From Paraburkholderia aromaticivorans (lineage in GTDB: Bacteria; Pseudomonadota; Gammaproteobacteria; Burkholderiales; Burkholderiaceae), in contig NZ_CP022990.1 of the NCBI RefSeq assembly GCF_002278075.1, positions 2,480,001 through 2,544,000 of the forward strand: a DNA stretch of 64,000 bases, read 5' to 3'. Under the pieces are notes generated by a model that worked only from the letters and a program-made list of their open reading frames with translations, ran no database searches and was not told where the DNA came from. A program made the translations under genes and the position numbers. Shown piece by piece: positions 19,054 through 27,838 of this stretch. Numbering within the stretch: position 1 is the stretch's first letter; each line of letters starts with the position of its first letter.

Positions 19054-20669
19054 GGCCGATTCTGTTGAAAAAGTCGGCGGCGATGCGGAATGTTGGGTAT
19101 CCTGGAAGACATCAAACGACGGGAGCGAATCGTCATGATGGGTCGACTGGATAGCGGACAGGACAAGCTCTTCTACTCGTTCAACCTCGATAACCACGTC
19201 CCGCAATCGCACCTGTTGAGAGGCATCGATCGCTTCCTTGATCTGCGAGATCTGCGCCGACACCTCGCGCCGTTCTACAGCCCGATGGGTCGGCCATCGA
19301 TTGACCCGGAGCTCATGATTCGCATGTTGATCGTGGGTTACTGCTTTGGCATCCGGTCCGAGCGACGTCTATGCGAAGAGGTGCATCTGAACCTCGCATA
19401 CCGGTGGTTCTGCCGCCTGGGTCTGGAAGACGCCGTACCGGAACACTCGACGTTCTCAAAGAACCGTCACGGTCGCTTTCGCGATAGCGACCTGTTGCGC
19501 CACGTATTCGAATCTGTGCTGAGTCGTTGCATGGCCGAGGGCCTCGTCAAGGGCGAGGGATTCGCCATTGACGCAAGCATCATCAAGGCGGACGCGAGTC
19601 CTGCTCGCGGAGTGCCGGGAACCGAGCCTATCGACTGGGGACGTGCCGACGGCCAGAGCCGCGCTGTGCGGGAATATCTTGAGGCACTGGAGCAAGCCAA
19701 TCCGGTGGCCGCAGATACGTCCGAGCCAGCATCGTCTTCGGCACCTCCAAAGAAGATATCCCTGACTGATCCTGCTGCACGATGGACGGCCGCTCCGGGC
19801 GGTCCTGCGTTCTTTGCCTACTCGACGAATTACCTGATCGATCTGCAGGCAGGGATCATTGTGGATGTTGAAGCGACGCCGGCGAACCGGTCACAAGAGG
19901 TCGAATCAACCAGGACAATGATCGATCGTGTTCAACACCAACGGGACCTGAAGCCTCGCCGACTGGTAGGTGACACCGCATACGGCACAGCAGCACTGCT
20001 TGGCTGGATGGTTGAAGAGAAACAAATTGAGCCGCACGTTTCAGTCTGGGATAAAACAGAGCGCAAGGACAATACATTCTCTCGTAGCGAATTCATCTGG
20101 GATGAAGAGGCCAACGAGTATCGATGTCCTGCAGGGAACGCGCTGCGCTGCGACTGGCGTCCACTGAAGAATCCACGCACGCACATCACGAAAGCCGACA
20201 CTATCGTGTATCGATCGAGCGAAAAGAACTGCAACCGATGTTCGATTAAGAATCAATGCTGCCCGAATATGTCGTTTCGCAAAATCACGCGCAGCATCCA
20301 TGAAGCCGCCCGCGATGAGGCTCGACGCATCGCGGCAACCCCCGAATACAAACAGTCGCGCCGGCAGCGAAAGAAGGTGGAAATGCTCTTCGCTCACCTC
20401 AAGCGCATTCTCAAACTTGATCGCTTGCGACTGCGTGGTCCAAGCGGTGCCCATGATGAGTTTCTGATGGCAGCAACTGCGCAAAATCTGCGAAGAATGG
20501 CCAAGTGGCTCACGCCTGAAGGTAAGCAGGCAAACCAGGCAGCTACATGACGAGAAACGGGGGGCGTCGCACGTTGCAAGACCGCCGCCTCGCTGAACTC
20601 CCCAACTCGAAACTTACTGCCGAAGCCCGGGACCCAAACCAAAACACGACTTTTTCAACAGAATCGGCC
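19054..20669. mobile_element. IS1182-family-like insertion sequence
   Basis: 1616 bp bounded by perfect 23-bp inverted repeats: 19054-19076, starting GGCCGATTCTGTTGAAAAAG, and its exact complement at 20647-20669. One transposase gene fills the element. No direct target duplication is evident: the left flank ends GAGTTC and the right begins ACTAGC. This points to a deletion or recombination after insertion, or to a different target preference. Confidence 0.9.
19135..20550 (+). CDS. IS1182-family transposase
   Basis: 471 residues from the ATG at 19135 (GGGAG upstream); an ATG 45 bases earlier is in frame but has no ribosome binding site. It has the N-terminal DUF772-type region ([20 protein letters not shown]) and a DDE catalytic domain: the first Asp in [14 protein letters not shown], the second in VGDTAYGT, and the Glu in the C-terminal [14 protein letters not shown]. 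No internal stops, so it may still be active. Confidence 0.93.
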   Translation: MMGRLDSGQDKLFYSFNLDNHVPQSHLLRGIDRFLDLRDLRRHLAPFYSPMGRPSIDPELMIRMLIVGYCFGIRSERRLCEEVHLNLAYRWFCRLGLEDAVPEHSTFSKNRHGRFRDSDLLRHVFESVLSRCMAEGLVKGEGFAIDASIIKADASPARGVPGTEPIDWGRADGQSRAVREYLEALEQANPVAADTSEPASSSAPPKKISLTDPAARWTAAPGGPAFFAYSTNYLIDLQAGIIVDVEATPANRSQEVESTRTMIDRVQHQRDLKPRRLVGDTAYGTAALLGWMVEEKQIEPHVSVWDKTERKDNTFSRSEFIWDEEANEYRCPAGNALRCDWRPLKNPRTHITKADTIVYRSSEKNCNRCSIKNQCCPNMSFRKITRSIHEAARDEARRIAATPEYKQSRRQRKKVEMLFAHLKRILKLDRLRLRGPSGAHDEFLMAATAQNLRRMAKWLTPEGKQANQAAT

Positions 20670-20800
20670 ACTAGCTGACGGTCGCAAGGCACACAAAGCC
20701 ATTATTCCAACGGCCGATTCACATTCGGGAGCGGCCGGACACTGGGCGGAAGCACGTTCCCAGATGCGCGGTACCGAATCCTGCGCGGACAAAAAAAATC

Positions 20801-20852
20801 TTGACAATGAGAGCATATGCTTTTATCTTGATCACAAGAGAGCATATGCTCT
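20801..20852 (+). promoter_or_regulatory. Sigma-70-type promoter with two palindromic operators
   Basis: TTGACA at 20801-20806, a 17-bp spacer and TATCTT at 20824-20829 form a good promoter. One near-palindrome AGAGCATATGCTTT (20810-20823) fills the spacer. A perfect palindrome AGAGCATATGCTCT (20839-20852) follows the -10 element, centres 29 bp apart. The placement means a bound protein would block RNA polymerase. The MarR protein at the end of this operon is the natural candidate. Confidence 0.75.
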
Positions 20853-20874
20853 TACATTCAAATGGAGCGAAGCT

Positions 20875-21756
20875 ATGAACCAGGCCGAAATACTTGTGAG
20901 CGGTGCAACCGGACGGACCGGAGGCATCGCTATCGACGAATTACTCAAGATGGGCAGACGCGTGCGGGCATATGTGCGCACAGACGACGATCGGGCAGCC
21001 GCCCTGAGGCGGCGCGGAGTCGATACCGCCGTCGGGGACTTCACCGACATCAACGACATCCGCGCAGCCATGGAAGGGATCCGATCGGCCTATTTCCTTC
21101 ATCCGATCGCGCCGGGAATCATCGGAGCTGCCGCTTATTTCGCGCAGGCCGCGAAAGAAGCGGGCGTCACCGCGATCGTCAACATGTCGCAGATTTCCGC
21201 GCGCCGGGAGTCGAAGAGCCACGCGGCCCAGGATCACTGGGTTTCCGAGCGGGTCTTTGATTGGTCAGGCGTTCCCACTACACATCTCCGTCCAACCTTC
21301 TTTGCCGACTGGCTCGTCTATCCGCATTTTGCGAAGGAAATCTGGGCCACGAAGAAGATTGAATTTCCCTTCGGCAACGGCCGTCACGCACCCATCGCCG
21401 CTGATGATCAGGGGCGGGTTATCGCCCATGTCCTGGCTAACCCCGAAGGCCACGAGGGCAAGACCTACGCACTCCATGGCCCCGTCGAGATGAATCATAC
21501 CGAAATCGCCGAAGCGATGAGCGAGGTTCTCGGAGCACGGATCGAATACGCGCCGACTTCCATCGAAGCGTTCCAGATCAAGATGGAGAACCTTTACAAA
21601 TTCCCGCCGTTCCTCACGCAGCATCTGGTCGAGGTCGCTCAGAACTATCGCGACGGCGTTTTCTCGGGTACCAACGACGTCATCGAGAAAATTACCGGAA
21701 AGCCGCCCCTCTCGGTCCAGCAGTTCGTCACGCAGAACCGGGCCGGATTCGCGTGA
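20875..21756 (+). CDS. NmrA-like NAD(P)-binding protein
   Basis: 293 residues, an atypical short-chain dehydrogenase. The N-terminal SGATGRTGG is the glycine-rich nucleotide loop, and the PTFFADW and ARRESKSHAAQDHW stretches are usual in NmrA/quinone-oxidoreductase-like proteins. Such proteins reduce small quinone-like substrates or sense NADP. The start is the ATG at 20875 with GGAGCGA upstream; a longer frame to 20764 passes through the promoter. First gene of the operon. Confidence 0.88.
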   Translation: MNQAEILVSGATGRTGGIAIDELLKMGRRVRAYVRTDDDRAAALRRRGVDTAVGDFTDINDIRAAMEGIRSAYFLHPIAPGIIGAAAYFAQAAKEAGVTAIVNMSQISARRESKSHAAQDHWVSERVFDWSGVPTTHLRPTFFADWLVYPHFAKEIWATKKIEFPFGNGRHAPIAADDQGRVIAHVLANPEGHEGKTYALHGPVEMNHTEIAEAMSEVLGARIEYAPTSIEAFQIKMENLYKFPPFLTQHLVEVAQNYRDGVFSGTNDVIEKITGKPPLSVQQFVTQNRAGFA

Positions 21757-21786
21757 GCGCGGTCTCAAACAAGTCGAGGTTTGAAC

Positions 21787-22161
21787 ATGTCATCCACTCA
21801 AGATGGGCGTCATCCGTTTCTGGACGATCTGACTGTTGACGCGGAGTTGGTCAGCTCGGTATTGCGCGGCCCCGTCATCGGACGTGACGAAATCCGCGCG
21901 GCCGTCGACGCAGTCGGAACCTTCTACGCCTTGCAGACGCCCACGTTTGTCCAGACGGACGATTCGCGGCTCGTTCTGGAGTACGAGGCCGTTCTGACGA
22001 ACGGCGAGAACCTGAGCGCGGCCGTCGTAGTCCACCGTAACGCCGACGGGTCGGTGCCGCGCGTGAGCGTCCGGATGAGTCCACTCGGCGCCGTGCTGAC
22101 TCTCGCCGCTCATCTGCGGGAGACACTTTCAAAGCAGTTTCCGGAAAGCCTTTTTCTTTGA
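21787..22161 (+). CDS. SnoaL/NTF2-like small protein
   Basis: 124 residues. The pattern GRDEIRAAVDAVGTFYALQ, then a beta-rich LVLEYEAVLTNGENLSAAVV, fits the cone-shaped NTF2-like fold used by many small hydrolases, isomerases and binding proteins. The start is the ATG at 21787 after GAGG. Thirty bases follow the NmrA gene. No catalytic residues can be assigned. Confidence 0.7.
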   Translation: MSSTQDGRHPFLDDLTVDAELVSSVLRGPVIGRDEIRAAVDAVGTFYALQTPTFVQTDDSRLVLEYEAVLTNGENLSAAVVVHRNADGSVPRVSVRMSPLGAVLTLAAHLRETLSKQFPESLFL

Positions 22162-22232
22162 ACCACGCGCCCGCCGGTCCGCGGCGGATGTTGCCTCACC
22201 GGAGGCACGCAGCTTTAAAAGAGGAATATGTC

Positions 22233-22946
22233 ATGGATGTCAAGAACGCCACTGTCTTTATCACGGGCGCCAATCGCGGCCTGGGTCTGGCTTTTGCACG
22301 AGAGGCACGCCGGCGCGGGGCGACGAAGGTGTACGCGGGTATGCGCAACACGAACGGTTTTGAAGAGCCGGGCATCGTGCCTGTCAGGATCGACGTTACG
22401 GACACGGCGTCGATCGCCGCAGCCGCGGAACTGGCGGCAGACACGACCCTGCTGGTTAACAACGCGGGCATCGCCGCTCTGATCGACGGGCCTCTTGCGC
22501 ATGACGTAGAAGCGCAATCGGCTCGCATGTTCGATACCAACTACTATGGCATAGTGCGCGTCACGAAGGCCTTCGAGCCGATATTAGCGGCCAAGCCTGA
22601 TGCGGCGATCATTAACGTGCTTTCCGACATCGTTTGGCTTCCGCGGCCCTATCTGGCACCCTATGCCGCATCAAAGGCAGCAGCGTGGAGTTATACGAAT
22701 CAAGTTCGCTTTCACCTGCAAGCGCGCGGCGTTCAGGTTCTCGGCCTGCACGTGGGGTTCGTGGATACCGACCTGACCGACGGCATTGATGTACCCAAAG
22801 CCAGCCCGGAGGACGTGGTGCGACAGACCTATGACGCACTCACCGCCGGCAAGAGCGAGATTATGGCCGACAAGGGAACAGCGATACTGAAGAGCACGCT
22901 TGCGGCTGAGGTACCCGGCTACATCACTCCGCCGGTGGGGCTTTGA
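22233..22946 (+). CDS. SDR-family oxidoreductase
   Basis: 237 residues. TGANRGLG cofactor loop, LVNNAGIA, and the catalytic site with Ser in INVLSDIVWLPRPYLAPYAASK (Tyr and Lys in YAASK). Classical short-chain dehydrogenase of a type often paired with NmrA and NTF2-like proteins. The ATG at 22233 is preceded by GAGGAA at 6 nt; an overlapping ATG at 22228 is in another frame. Third gene of the operon. Confidence 0.9.
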   Translation: MDVKNATVFITGANRGLGLAFAREARRRGATKVYAGMRNTNGFEEPGIVPVRIDVTDTASIAAAAELAADTTLLVNNAGIAALIDGPLAHDVEAQSARMFDTNYYGIVRVTKAFEPILAAKPDAAIINVLSDIVWLPRPYLAPYAASKAAAWSYTNQVRFHLQARGVQVLGLHVGFVDTDLTDGIDVPKASPEDVVRQTYDALTAGKSEIMADKGTAILKSTLAAEVPGYITPPVGL

Positions 22947-23109
22947 ACGCTGCAGATCACAAGAGTTGGATTCCGGAGCCGGAGACGAGGCGCGCAGATC
23001 ACACTGGCACCAACGCCTTCGGCGTCAGTTTTTTGTCGAAAATGATTGCCGTATTTTCGCGCGTGCGCGTAGCGTTCTGGCAATCAAAGGAAGTAAGGAG
23101 TGGAACCAG

Positions 23110-23571
23110 ATGTTGCCGTTCGACCAGCCGCTTGGAATCGATCAATGCAACTGCTTCGCAGTGAGGAAGGCGAGCAGGCAGATTTCCCGCCTCTACGATA
23201 GTCATCTCGAGCCGGCGGGCCTGCGCATCACGCAATTCCTGACCCTGGCTGCATTGGACGAGGTGGGAAGTGCAGCGGTCAACGCCCTTGCCGAACGACT
23301 CGATATCGAACGGACGGCGATGGGAAAGATGGTCGGCTTCCTTGAGCGCGACGGCTTCGTCACGATCAGGCCGTCGCCCACAGACGGCCGAAGCCGCCTT
23401 GTCGAGCTTACCGAAGAAGGACGGCGCCTGTACGAAAGAGCGGCGCCGCTCTGGCGGGAAGCGCAGCGGGAGTTCGAGCAACTGAACGGCGCAGAAAATG
23501 TCGCAGCGTTACGGGAGGGGCTGAGAGGAGTGGTCGTCGGCGACGTGATGGTACGCTCAGCCGGCGACTGA
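23110..23571 (+). CDS. MarR-family transcriptional regulator
   Basis: 153 residues. The winged-helix core is visible: NALAERLDIERTAMGKMVGF as recognition region, then the wing RPSPTDGRSRLVELTEEGRR with the D-x-R-S-R motif of the family. TAAGGAGT precedes the ATG by 9 nt. Last gene of the NmrA/NTF2/SDR operon and presumably its repressor, acting at the paired AGAGCATATGCTCT-like sites upstream of the first gene. The ligand is probably an electrophile or aromatic compound (inference). Confidence 0.9.
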   Translation: MLPFDQPLGIDQCNCFAVRKASRQISRLYDSHLEPAGLRITQFLTLAALDEVGSAAVNALAERLDIERTAMGKMVGFLERDGFVTIRPSPTDGRSRLVELTEEGRRLYERAAPLWREAQREFEQLNGAENVAALREGLRGVVVGDVMVRSAGD

Positions 23572-24005
23572 AGCTGCACAAGGGCTGCACAAGAACCGCC
23601 ACAAACGCACGAGACCGCGCGTGCCGATGCGTCGATCAACACCAATGTGGCGTGGACGGATTGAATCCGCCAACCCACAGTGAGCGCACGCAATCGGTAA
23701 CGGCAATTCGCTGCTCAGAGTCGCTTGCTCTCCTTCCAACGGCGGCAAAACTGCCGTGCAAACCGTTCCTGAGTCTGACCGCTGCAAAGCTGGCCATAGC
23801 CGCCGCTGGTCGATGGTCGCACCGCCGGGCTACTATGGCCGACAACTTGCCGACCAACTCAGCGGGGCGAGCGTCCATTGCCCCGCAGGCTGTCATTGCG
23901 GCGCCGGGAGTCCGAACGGCCGCTCCGCCCCGAACCCGGTCCGTCATCGAACTTCCGGGTCCGCTCGGGAGTGCCCTTTCGTCATCATGACTTCGCCGGC
24001 AACCG
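23572..24005. other. No supported gene
   Basis: Non-coding stretch between the MarR operon and the convergent SDR gene. A minus-strand frame of about 100 codons has no recognisable domain. No terminator hairpin stands out. Confidence 0.4.
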
Positions 24006-24731
24006 TCAGAGCAGCCGCAAGCCTCCGTCGCATTCGATGACAGCTCCCGTCATGAAGGTGTTCTCCATCAAAAACTGAAGCGCATGCGCGATATCGTCCG
24101 CCGCACCGACGCGCCCCACCGGCAGCGTGTCAGCCTGCTGGCGGAACAGTTCCGTCTTGACGCTGACGGGGAATCTGTCCCACCACGCTGTATCGATCAC
24201 GCCGGGCGAGACAGCATTGACGCGAAGCGGCGCCAGTTCGCGCGCGAGCGTGCCGATCATGCTTTCCAGCGAGCCGTTGATCGCGCCGAGGCCGGAAGTG
24301 CCGGGATTGGCCATGCGCGCGGAAATGGCGGTCACGAATGTCAGGCTGCCATCGCGGCGAAGCGACGACAGACCAGCTTGAGCCGCTTCGAGCTGCGGCC
24401 AGAGCTTGGCCTCGAAGCCGCGGCGCAATGCAGCCAGATCGAGTTCGTCAAACCGGCCGCCGCCTTCGCCCCCGGAGAGCGTGAGCACAAGGTGATCGAC
24501 CGGGCCCACCCGGCCGAAGAAGCTATCAAGCGCGGCGCGGTCGCTGCAGTCGAGTGCTTCCCCGATGACACGGCCGCGTCCGTCGAGGCCGGCGAGCGCG
24601 CTGTCGAGTTTGCTCTGATCGCGGCCGATCGCCACGACACTCGCACCGGCCGCTGCCAGCCGCGACACTGTCGCCAGCCCCACACCCGATGAGCCGCCCA
24701 GCACGATGACCTTCTGGGATTGCCAATCCAT
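24006..24731 (-). CDS. SDR-fold protein lacking the classical Tyr-Lys pair
   Basis: 241 residues. The nucleotide loop GGSSGVGLATV and the end FMTGAVIECDGG are those of short-chain dehydrogenases. In place of YxxxK the sequence runs SGLGAINGSLESMIGTLA, so both the catalytic Tyr and the Lys are missing, although the following LRVNAVSPGVIDT is well conserved. The ATG at 24729-24731 has AGGAGAA upstream. Divergent from a LysR gene with 120 bp between starts. It may be a non-redox or altered-mechanism member. Confidence 0.87.
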   Translation of the reverse strand: MDWQSQKVIVLGGSSGVGLATVSRLAAAGASVVAIGRDQSKLDSALAGLDGRGRVIGEALDCSDRAALDSFFGRVGPVDHLVLTLSGGEGGGRFDELDLAALRRGFEAKLWPQLEAAQAGLSSLRRDGSLTFVTAISARMANPGTSGLGAINGSLESMIGTLARELAPLRVNAVSPGVIDTAWWDRFPVSVKTELFRQQADTLPVGRVGAADDIAHALQFLMENTFMTGAVIECDGGLRLL

Positions 24732-24851
24732 ATCGTTCTCCTGTCGATGAAAAGAGGCGGGCGCTGGCTCGCGTGCCGTCACGTCGCGCGTCGTCGTGCT
24801 CTCCATGGCGATAGAATGCATGGCAGACTTCCATCATTCAAATCGTTCATT

Positions 24852-25802
24852 ATGATCAGCAACATCATTGAAAATGATTTCAGGCACTTCGACCTGAACC
24901 TGCTCCTGACTTTTCGTGCGCTGTTGGAAGAGCGCAGCGTCACGCGCGCCGCGCAACGGCTCTTCCTCGGTCAGCCTGCGGTGAGCGGGGCACTCAAACG
25001 ACTGCGCGAGGCGTTCGGCGATGAACTGTTCGTGCGCACGTCGCGCGGCATCGCGCCGACCTTGCGCGCGCTCGAACTGGCTCGACAGATCGAACCCTTC
25101 CTCCAGTCGCTGCACCAGGTGCTGACACAGGCACCGGTGTTCGATCCGGCGAGCGCGCAGCGCGTGTTTCGCATCGGCCTGAGCGACTCGCTGGAGGTTC
25201 TGATGACGCCGGAAATCATGGGCCGCCTGACCGTTGCCGCTCCCGGTGTGAAGCTGATCGCGCTTCCAACCGACTCGACGCGCGCGTCGGCGATGCTTGA
25301 CGAGGGCGAGATCGAACTCGCGGTCGGCGTGTTCCGCGAATGCCTGAAGTGGCACCGGCGTCGGCCGCTGTTTCAATGGCGCTTTGTGAGTGTCTTCAAT
25401 CCGCGCCTTGTCAAAACGCGGCGTAAGCGCCTGTCGATGGAGGAGTTTCTGCGCCATCGGCACGTGCTGACCTCGTTCAGCGCGGGCCTGCACGGCTTTA
25501 TTGACGAGCGGCTGGAAATGCAGGGACTCAAGCGCGATGTGGTGTTCTCCAGCGCGAATTTCGCCACCAGTCCGTTCATTGTTCGGCGCACGCCGGCGAT
25601 CGCCACGGTGCCCGATTTCATCGGCCGTGTTTGGCGCGATGCACTGGATCTGGAGATGAGTCCATTGCCATTCGATGTGCCGGGCTACGAGGTTTCGCTG
25701 ATGTGGGCCGCGGCGCGGGACCAGGATCCGGGGCTTGCGTGGCTGGCCGAGGAGTTTGCGCAAGCGTTCGAGGGGGGCGGAAAGAAACGGACAGGGCCTT
25801 GA
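24852..25802 (+). CDS. LysR-family transcriptional regulator
   Basis: 316 residues. The N-terminal HFDLNLLLTFRALLEERSVT and LFLGQPAVSGALKRLREAF form the NodD/NahR-like DNA-binding domain, followed by a substrate-binding domain starting FRIGLSDSLEVLMTPEIM. Probably regulates the divergent SDR gene and itself. The ATG at 24852 was chosen because the conserved domain begins only 12 residues later; the ribosome binding site is weak. Confidence 0.92.
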   Translation: MISNIIENDFRHFDLNLLLTFRALLEERSVTRAAQRLFLGQPAVSGALKRLREAFGDELFVRTSRGIAPTLRALELARQIEPFLQSLHQVLTQAPVFDPASAQRVFRIGLSDSLEVLMTPEIMGRLTVAAPGVKLIALPTDSTRASAMLDEGEIELAVGVFRECLKWHRRRPLFQWRFVSVFNPRLVKTRRKRLSMEEFLRHRHVLTSFSAGLHGFIDERLEMQGLKRDVVFSSANFATSPFIVRRTPAIATVPDFIGRVWRDALDLEMSPLPFDVPGYEVSLMWAAARDQDPGLAWLAEEFAQAFEGGGKKRTGP

Positions 25803-26125
25803 TGAATGTGCCTGGGCGGTTCGCATAGCGAGCGCGGCTGTCCGTTGCGGGGCGTCTCCTCGTAGTGATCCCTTGTCCCCCCTTTCGATGGGCGGTTTTA
25901 CCCAGGCAACCGTCTGCAAGATTGCAATTCAAGTTTTGCCTCGACGCCTGGTGGATCACCGTTGTATCCCTTGCCGATACAACAGGATCGTCCTATCAAC
26001 GCAGCGGTGGAAGATACCAGAATCGTGGCCACTACCTGCAGATAGCGAAATCGCGCTTCAGGGGCGCATTTCCGAAGGTCTTTACTGCAGTCACTTACCG
26101 GTAAACGGCAACCAACGGCCATGAA
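25803..26125. other. Upstream region of the FAD oxidoreductase; no gene
   Basis: Less GC-rich than its neighbours. It contains the dyad at 25961-25983 described separately. No open frame with a recognisable domain. Confidence 0.5.
25961..25983. promoter_or_regulatory. Perfect dyad, candidate operator
   Basis: GTTGTATC and GATACAAC form a perfect 8-bp inverted repeat around a 7-bp centre, 143 bp upstream of the FAD oxidoreductase start. There is no T-run, so a terminator is unlikely. The size and symmetry suit a homodimeric repressor such as a GntR-type protein, but no such regulator is encoded nearby. Confidence 0.5.
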
Positions 26126-27454
26126 ATGCTAAGGATCGACGAAGTCACGGATAGCGAAGGTTTCCCCGAGCGATGCGATGTCGCGGTAATAGGCGGCGGT
26201 ATTGTCGGCGTCAGCACCGCGTATGAACTGGCACGGCGCGGCGTCAACGTGGTTCTGCTCGAGAAGGGCATCATCGGCTGTGAGCAGTCAGGACGCAATT
26301 GGGGCTGGGTGCGCCAACAGAACCGCGACCTCCACGAGTTGCCGCTCGCGATGGAGAGTCTGAAGCGCTGGAGCGAACTGAGCGAGGAACTGGGCGAGGA
26401 TATTGGGTTTCGTCGGGCGGGCATCCTGTACGGCACGGAGCGGCAATCTGACATTGCGCAATGGGAAGCGTGGCTTGCCCGCGCCCGGGAAGTGGGCTTC
26501 AACAGCGAGATCCTCAGTGCGCGCGAACTGGCAGCGCGCATTCCGTCCGGACGCGGGAAGTGGGCCGGAGGGCTGTGGTCGGTCACGGACGGCCGCGCCG
26601 AGCCGTCGAAAGCCGCGCCTGCTATTGCTCGCGGCGTGCAAGGTCTCGGCGCGAAGGTGTATCAGAACTGTGCGGTACGAAGTCTCGACACGAGTGCGGG
26701 GCGTGTCTCCGGCATCTGGACAGAACGCGGCCGGCTCGCAGCCGACACCGTCGTTCTCGCGGGCGGCGCCTGGAGCGCATTGTTCTGCCAGCATCACGGC
26801 ATCGATCTGCCTTGCGTCAACGTGATTGGAACAGCGTTGCGAACCGCTGAGGCGCCGGCGGTCGTCGAAGGTTGTTTCTCCGGGCCTAACTTCGCGCTGA
26901 GAAGACGCGTGGACGGCGGCTACACCATCGCGGTTCCCGGCTACGGACGCGTGGAACTCGCGCCGCAAAACGTGCGGCATTCGGTGAAGTTCCGCTCCAT
27001 GTTTCGCAGTAAGCTGAAGAAAAAACTGAAGATCCGCGTCGGTGCCAGCTTCTTCCGCGGACCGGAAGCAAGCACGACCTGGCGCGACGACGACATCTCG
27101 CCGTTTGAAGAAATGCGGGTGCTGGATCCCCGGCCTGATACCGAATGGCTCGAACGTGCGCTGCAAAACGTGGCCGGCGTGTTTCCCGAGCTGTCGGGCT
27201 TGCGGATCGCTCACGCATGGGCAGGCGCGATCGACACGACGCCGGACCTCGTTCCCGTCATCTCGAAGGTCAGTGCGAAACCCGGTCTCGTGATCGCGTC
27301 CGGTTTCAGCGGGCACGGCTTTGGACTAGGGCCAGGCGCAGGGGCGCTCGTGAGCCGGCTGGTAATGGACGACGCGCTGCAGTTCGACATCAGTCCCTAC
27401 AGACTTGCCCGTTTTTCCGACGGAACGAAACTGAGCCACCCCGAGATGATGTGA
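26126..27454 (+). CDS. FAD-dependent oxidoreductase, DadA/D-amino-acid oxidase family
   Basis: 442 residues. The FAD-binding beta-alpha-beta motif is VAVIGGGIVGVSTAYELARR, with the acidic ribose-binding Glu at the end of VVLLEKG. NWGWVRQQNRD and the C-terminal GFSGHGFGLGPGAG are typical of DAO-type amine oxidases. It oxidises an amino acid or secondary amine, with the reduced flavin passed to oxygen or a quinone. The ribosome binding site is poor. Downstream, in the same frame, lies a remnant of an ABC ATPase, so it once neighboured a transport operon. Confidence 0.9.
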   Translation: MLRIDEVTDSEGFPERCDVAVIGGGIVGVSTAYELARRGVNVVLLEKGIIGCEQSGRNWGWVRQQNRDLHELPLAMESLKRWSELSEELGEDIGFRRAGILYGTERQSDIAQWEAWLARAREVGFNSEILSARELAARIPSGRGKWAGGLWSVTDGRAEPSKAAPAIARGVQGLGAKVYQNCAVRSLDTSAGRVSGIWTERGRLAADTVVLAGGAWSALFCQHHGIDLPCVNVIGTALRTAEAPAVVEGCFSGPNFALRRRVDGGYTIAVPGYGRVELAPQNVRHSVKFRSMFRSKLKKKLKIRVGASFFRGPEASTTWRDDDISPFEEMRVLDPRPDTEWLERALQNVAGVFPELSGLRIAHAWAGAIDTTPDLVPVISKVSAKPGLVIASGFSGHGFGLGPGAGALVSRLVMDDALQFDISPYRLARFSDGTKLSHPEMM

Positions 27455-27493
27455 GTCGAGGCCGCGAGCGGGCTATCGCGGCAGCCCACTTCG

Positions 27494-27838
27494 GAGATTG
27501 AACATCAACTGTCGGGCGGGCAAAAGCAACGTGTCTGTATTGCGCGCGCGTTTGCGGCTGAACCGACAATACTGGTCTGCGACGAGCCGACTTCGGCACT
27601 CGACCCGCTGGTTGCACAGAGCCCGCTGAGTTTGTTCGTGCGATTACAACGAGAGTCGGGGATCGCGCTGCTGTTTATCACACATGATGTGGAGAACGTG
27701 CGGGCCGTGGCCGATGCCGTATTGGCTATCGAAGAGGGCCATGCGACGTATGTCGATGCGCCGCAACAGGAGGCGTTCTTCGAGCAGCCCGCGCTGCGGT
27801 TGGCGACGAAGTCATGGCCCGGCGGATTCCAGGCCTGA
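27494..27838 (+). pseudogene. Peptide-type ABC transporter ATPase, C-terminal remnant
   Basis: About 114 codons encode the signature [18 protein letters not shown], Walker B and D-loop [15 protein letters not shown], the H-loop [10 protein letters not shown], and a normal C-terminal end. The Walker A half is missing and there is no start codon with a ribosome binding site. The reading frame is open back to the stop of the FAD oxidoreductase. It resembles the second ATPase of dipeptide/oligopeptide importers. Confidence 0.75.
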
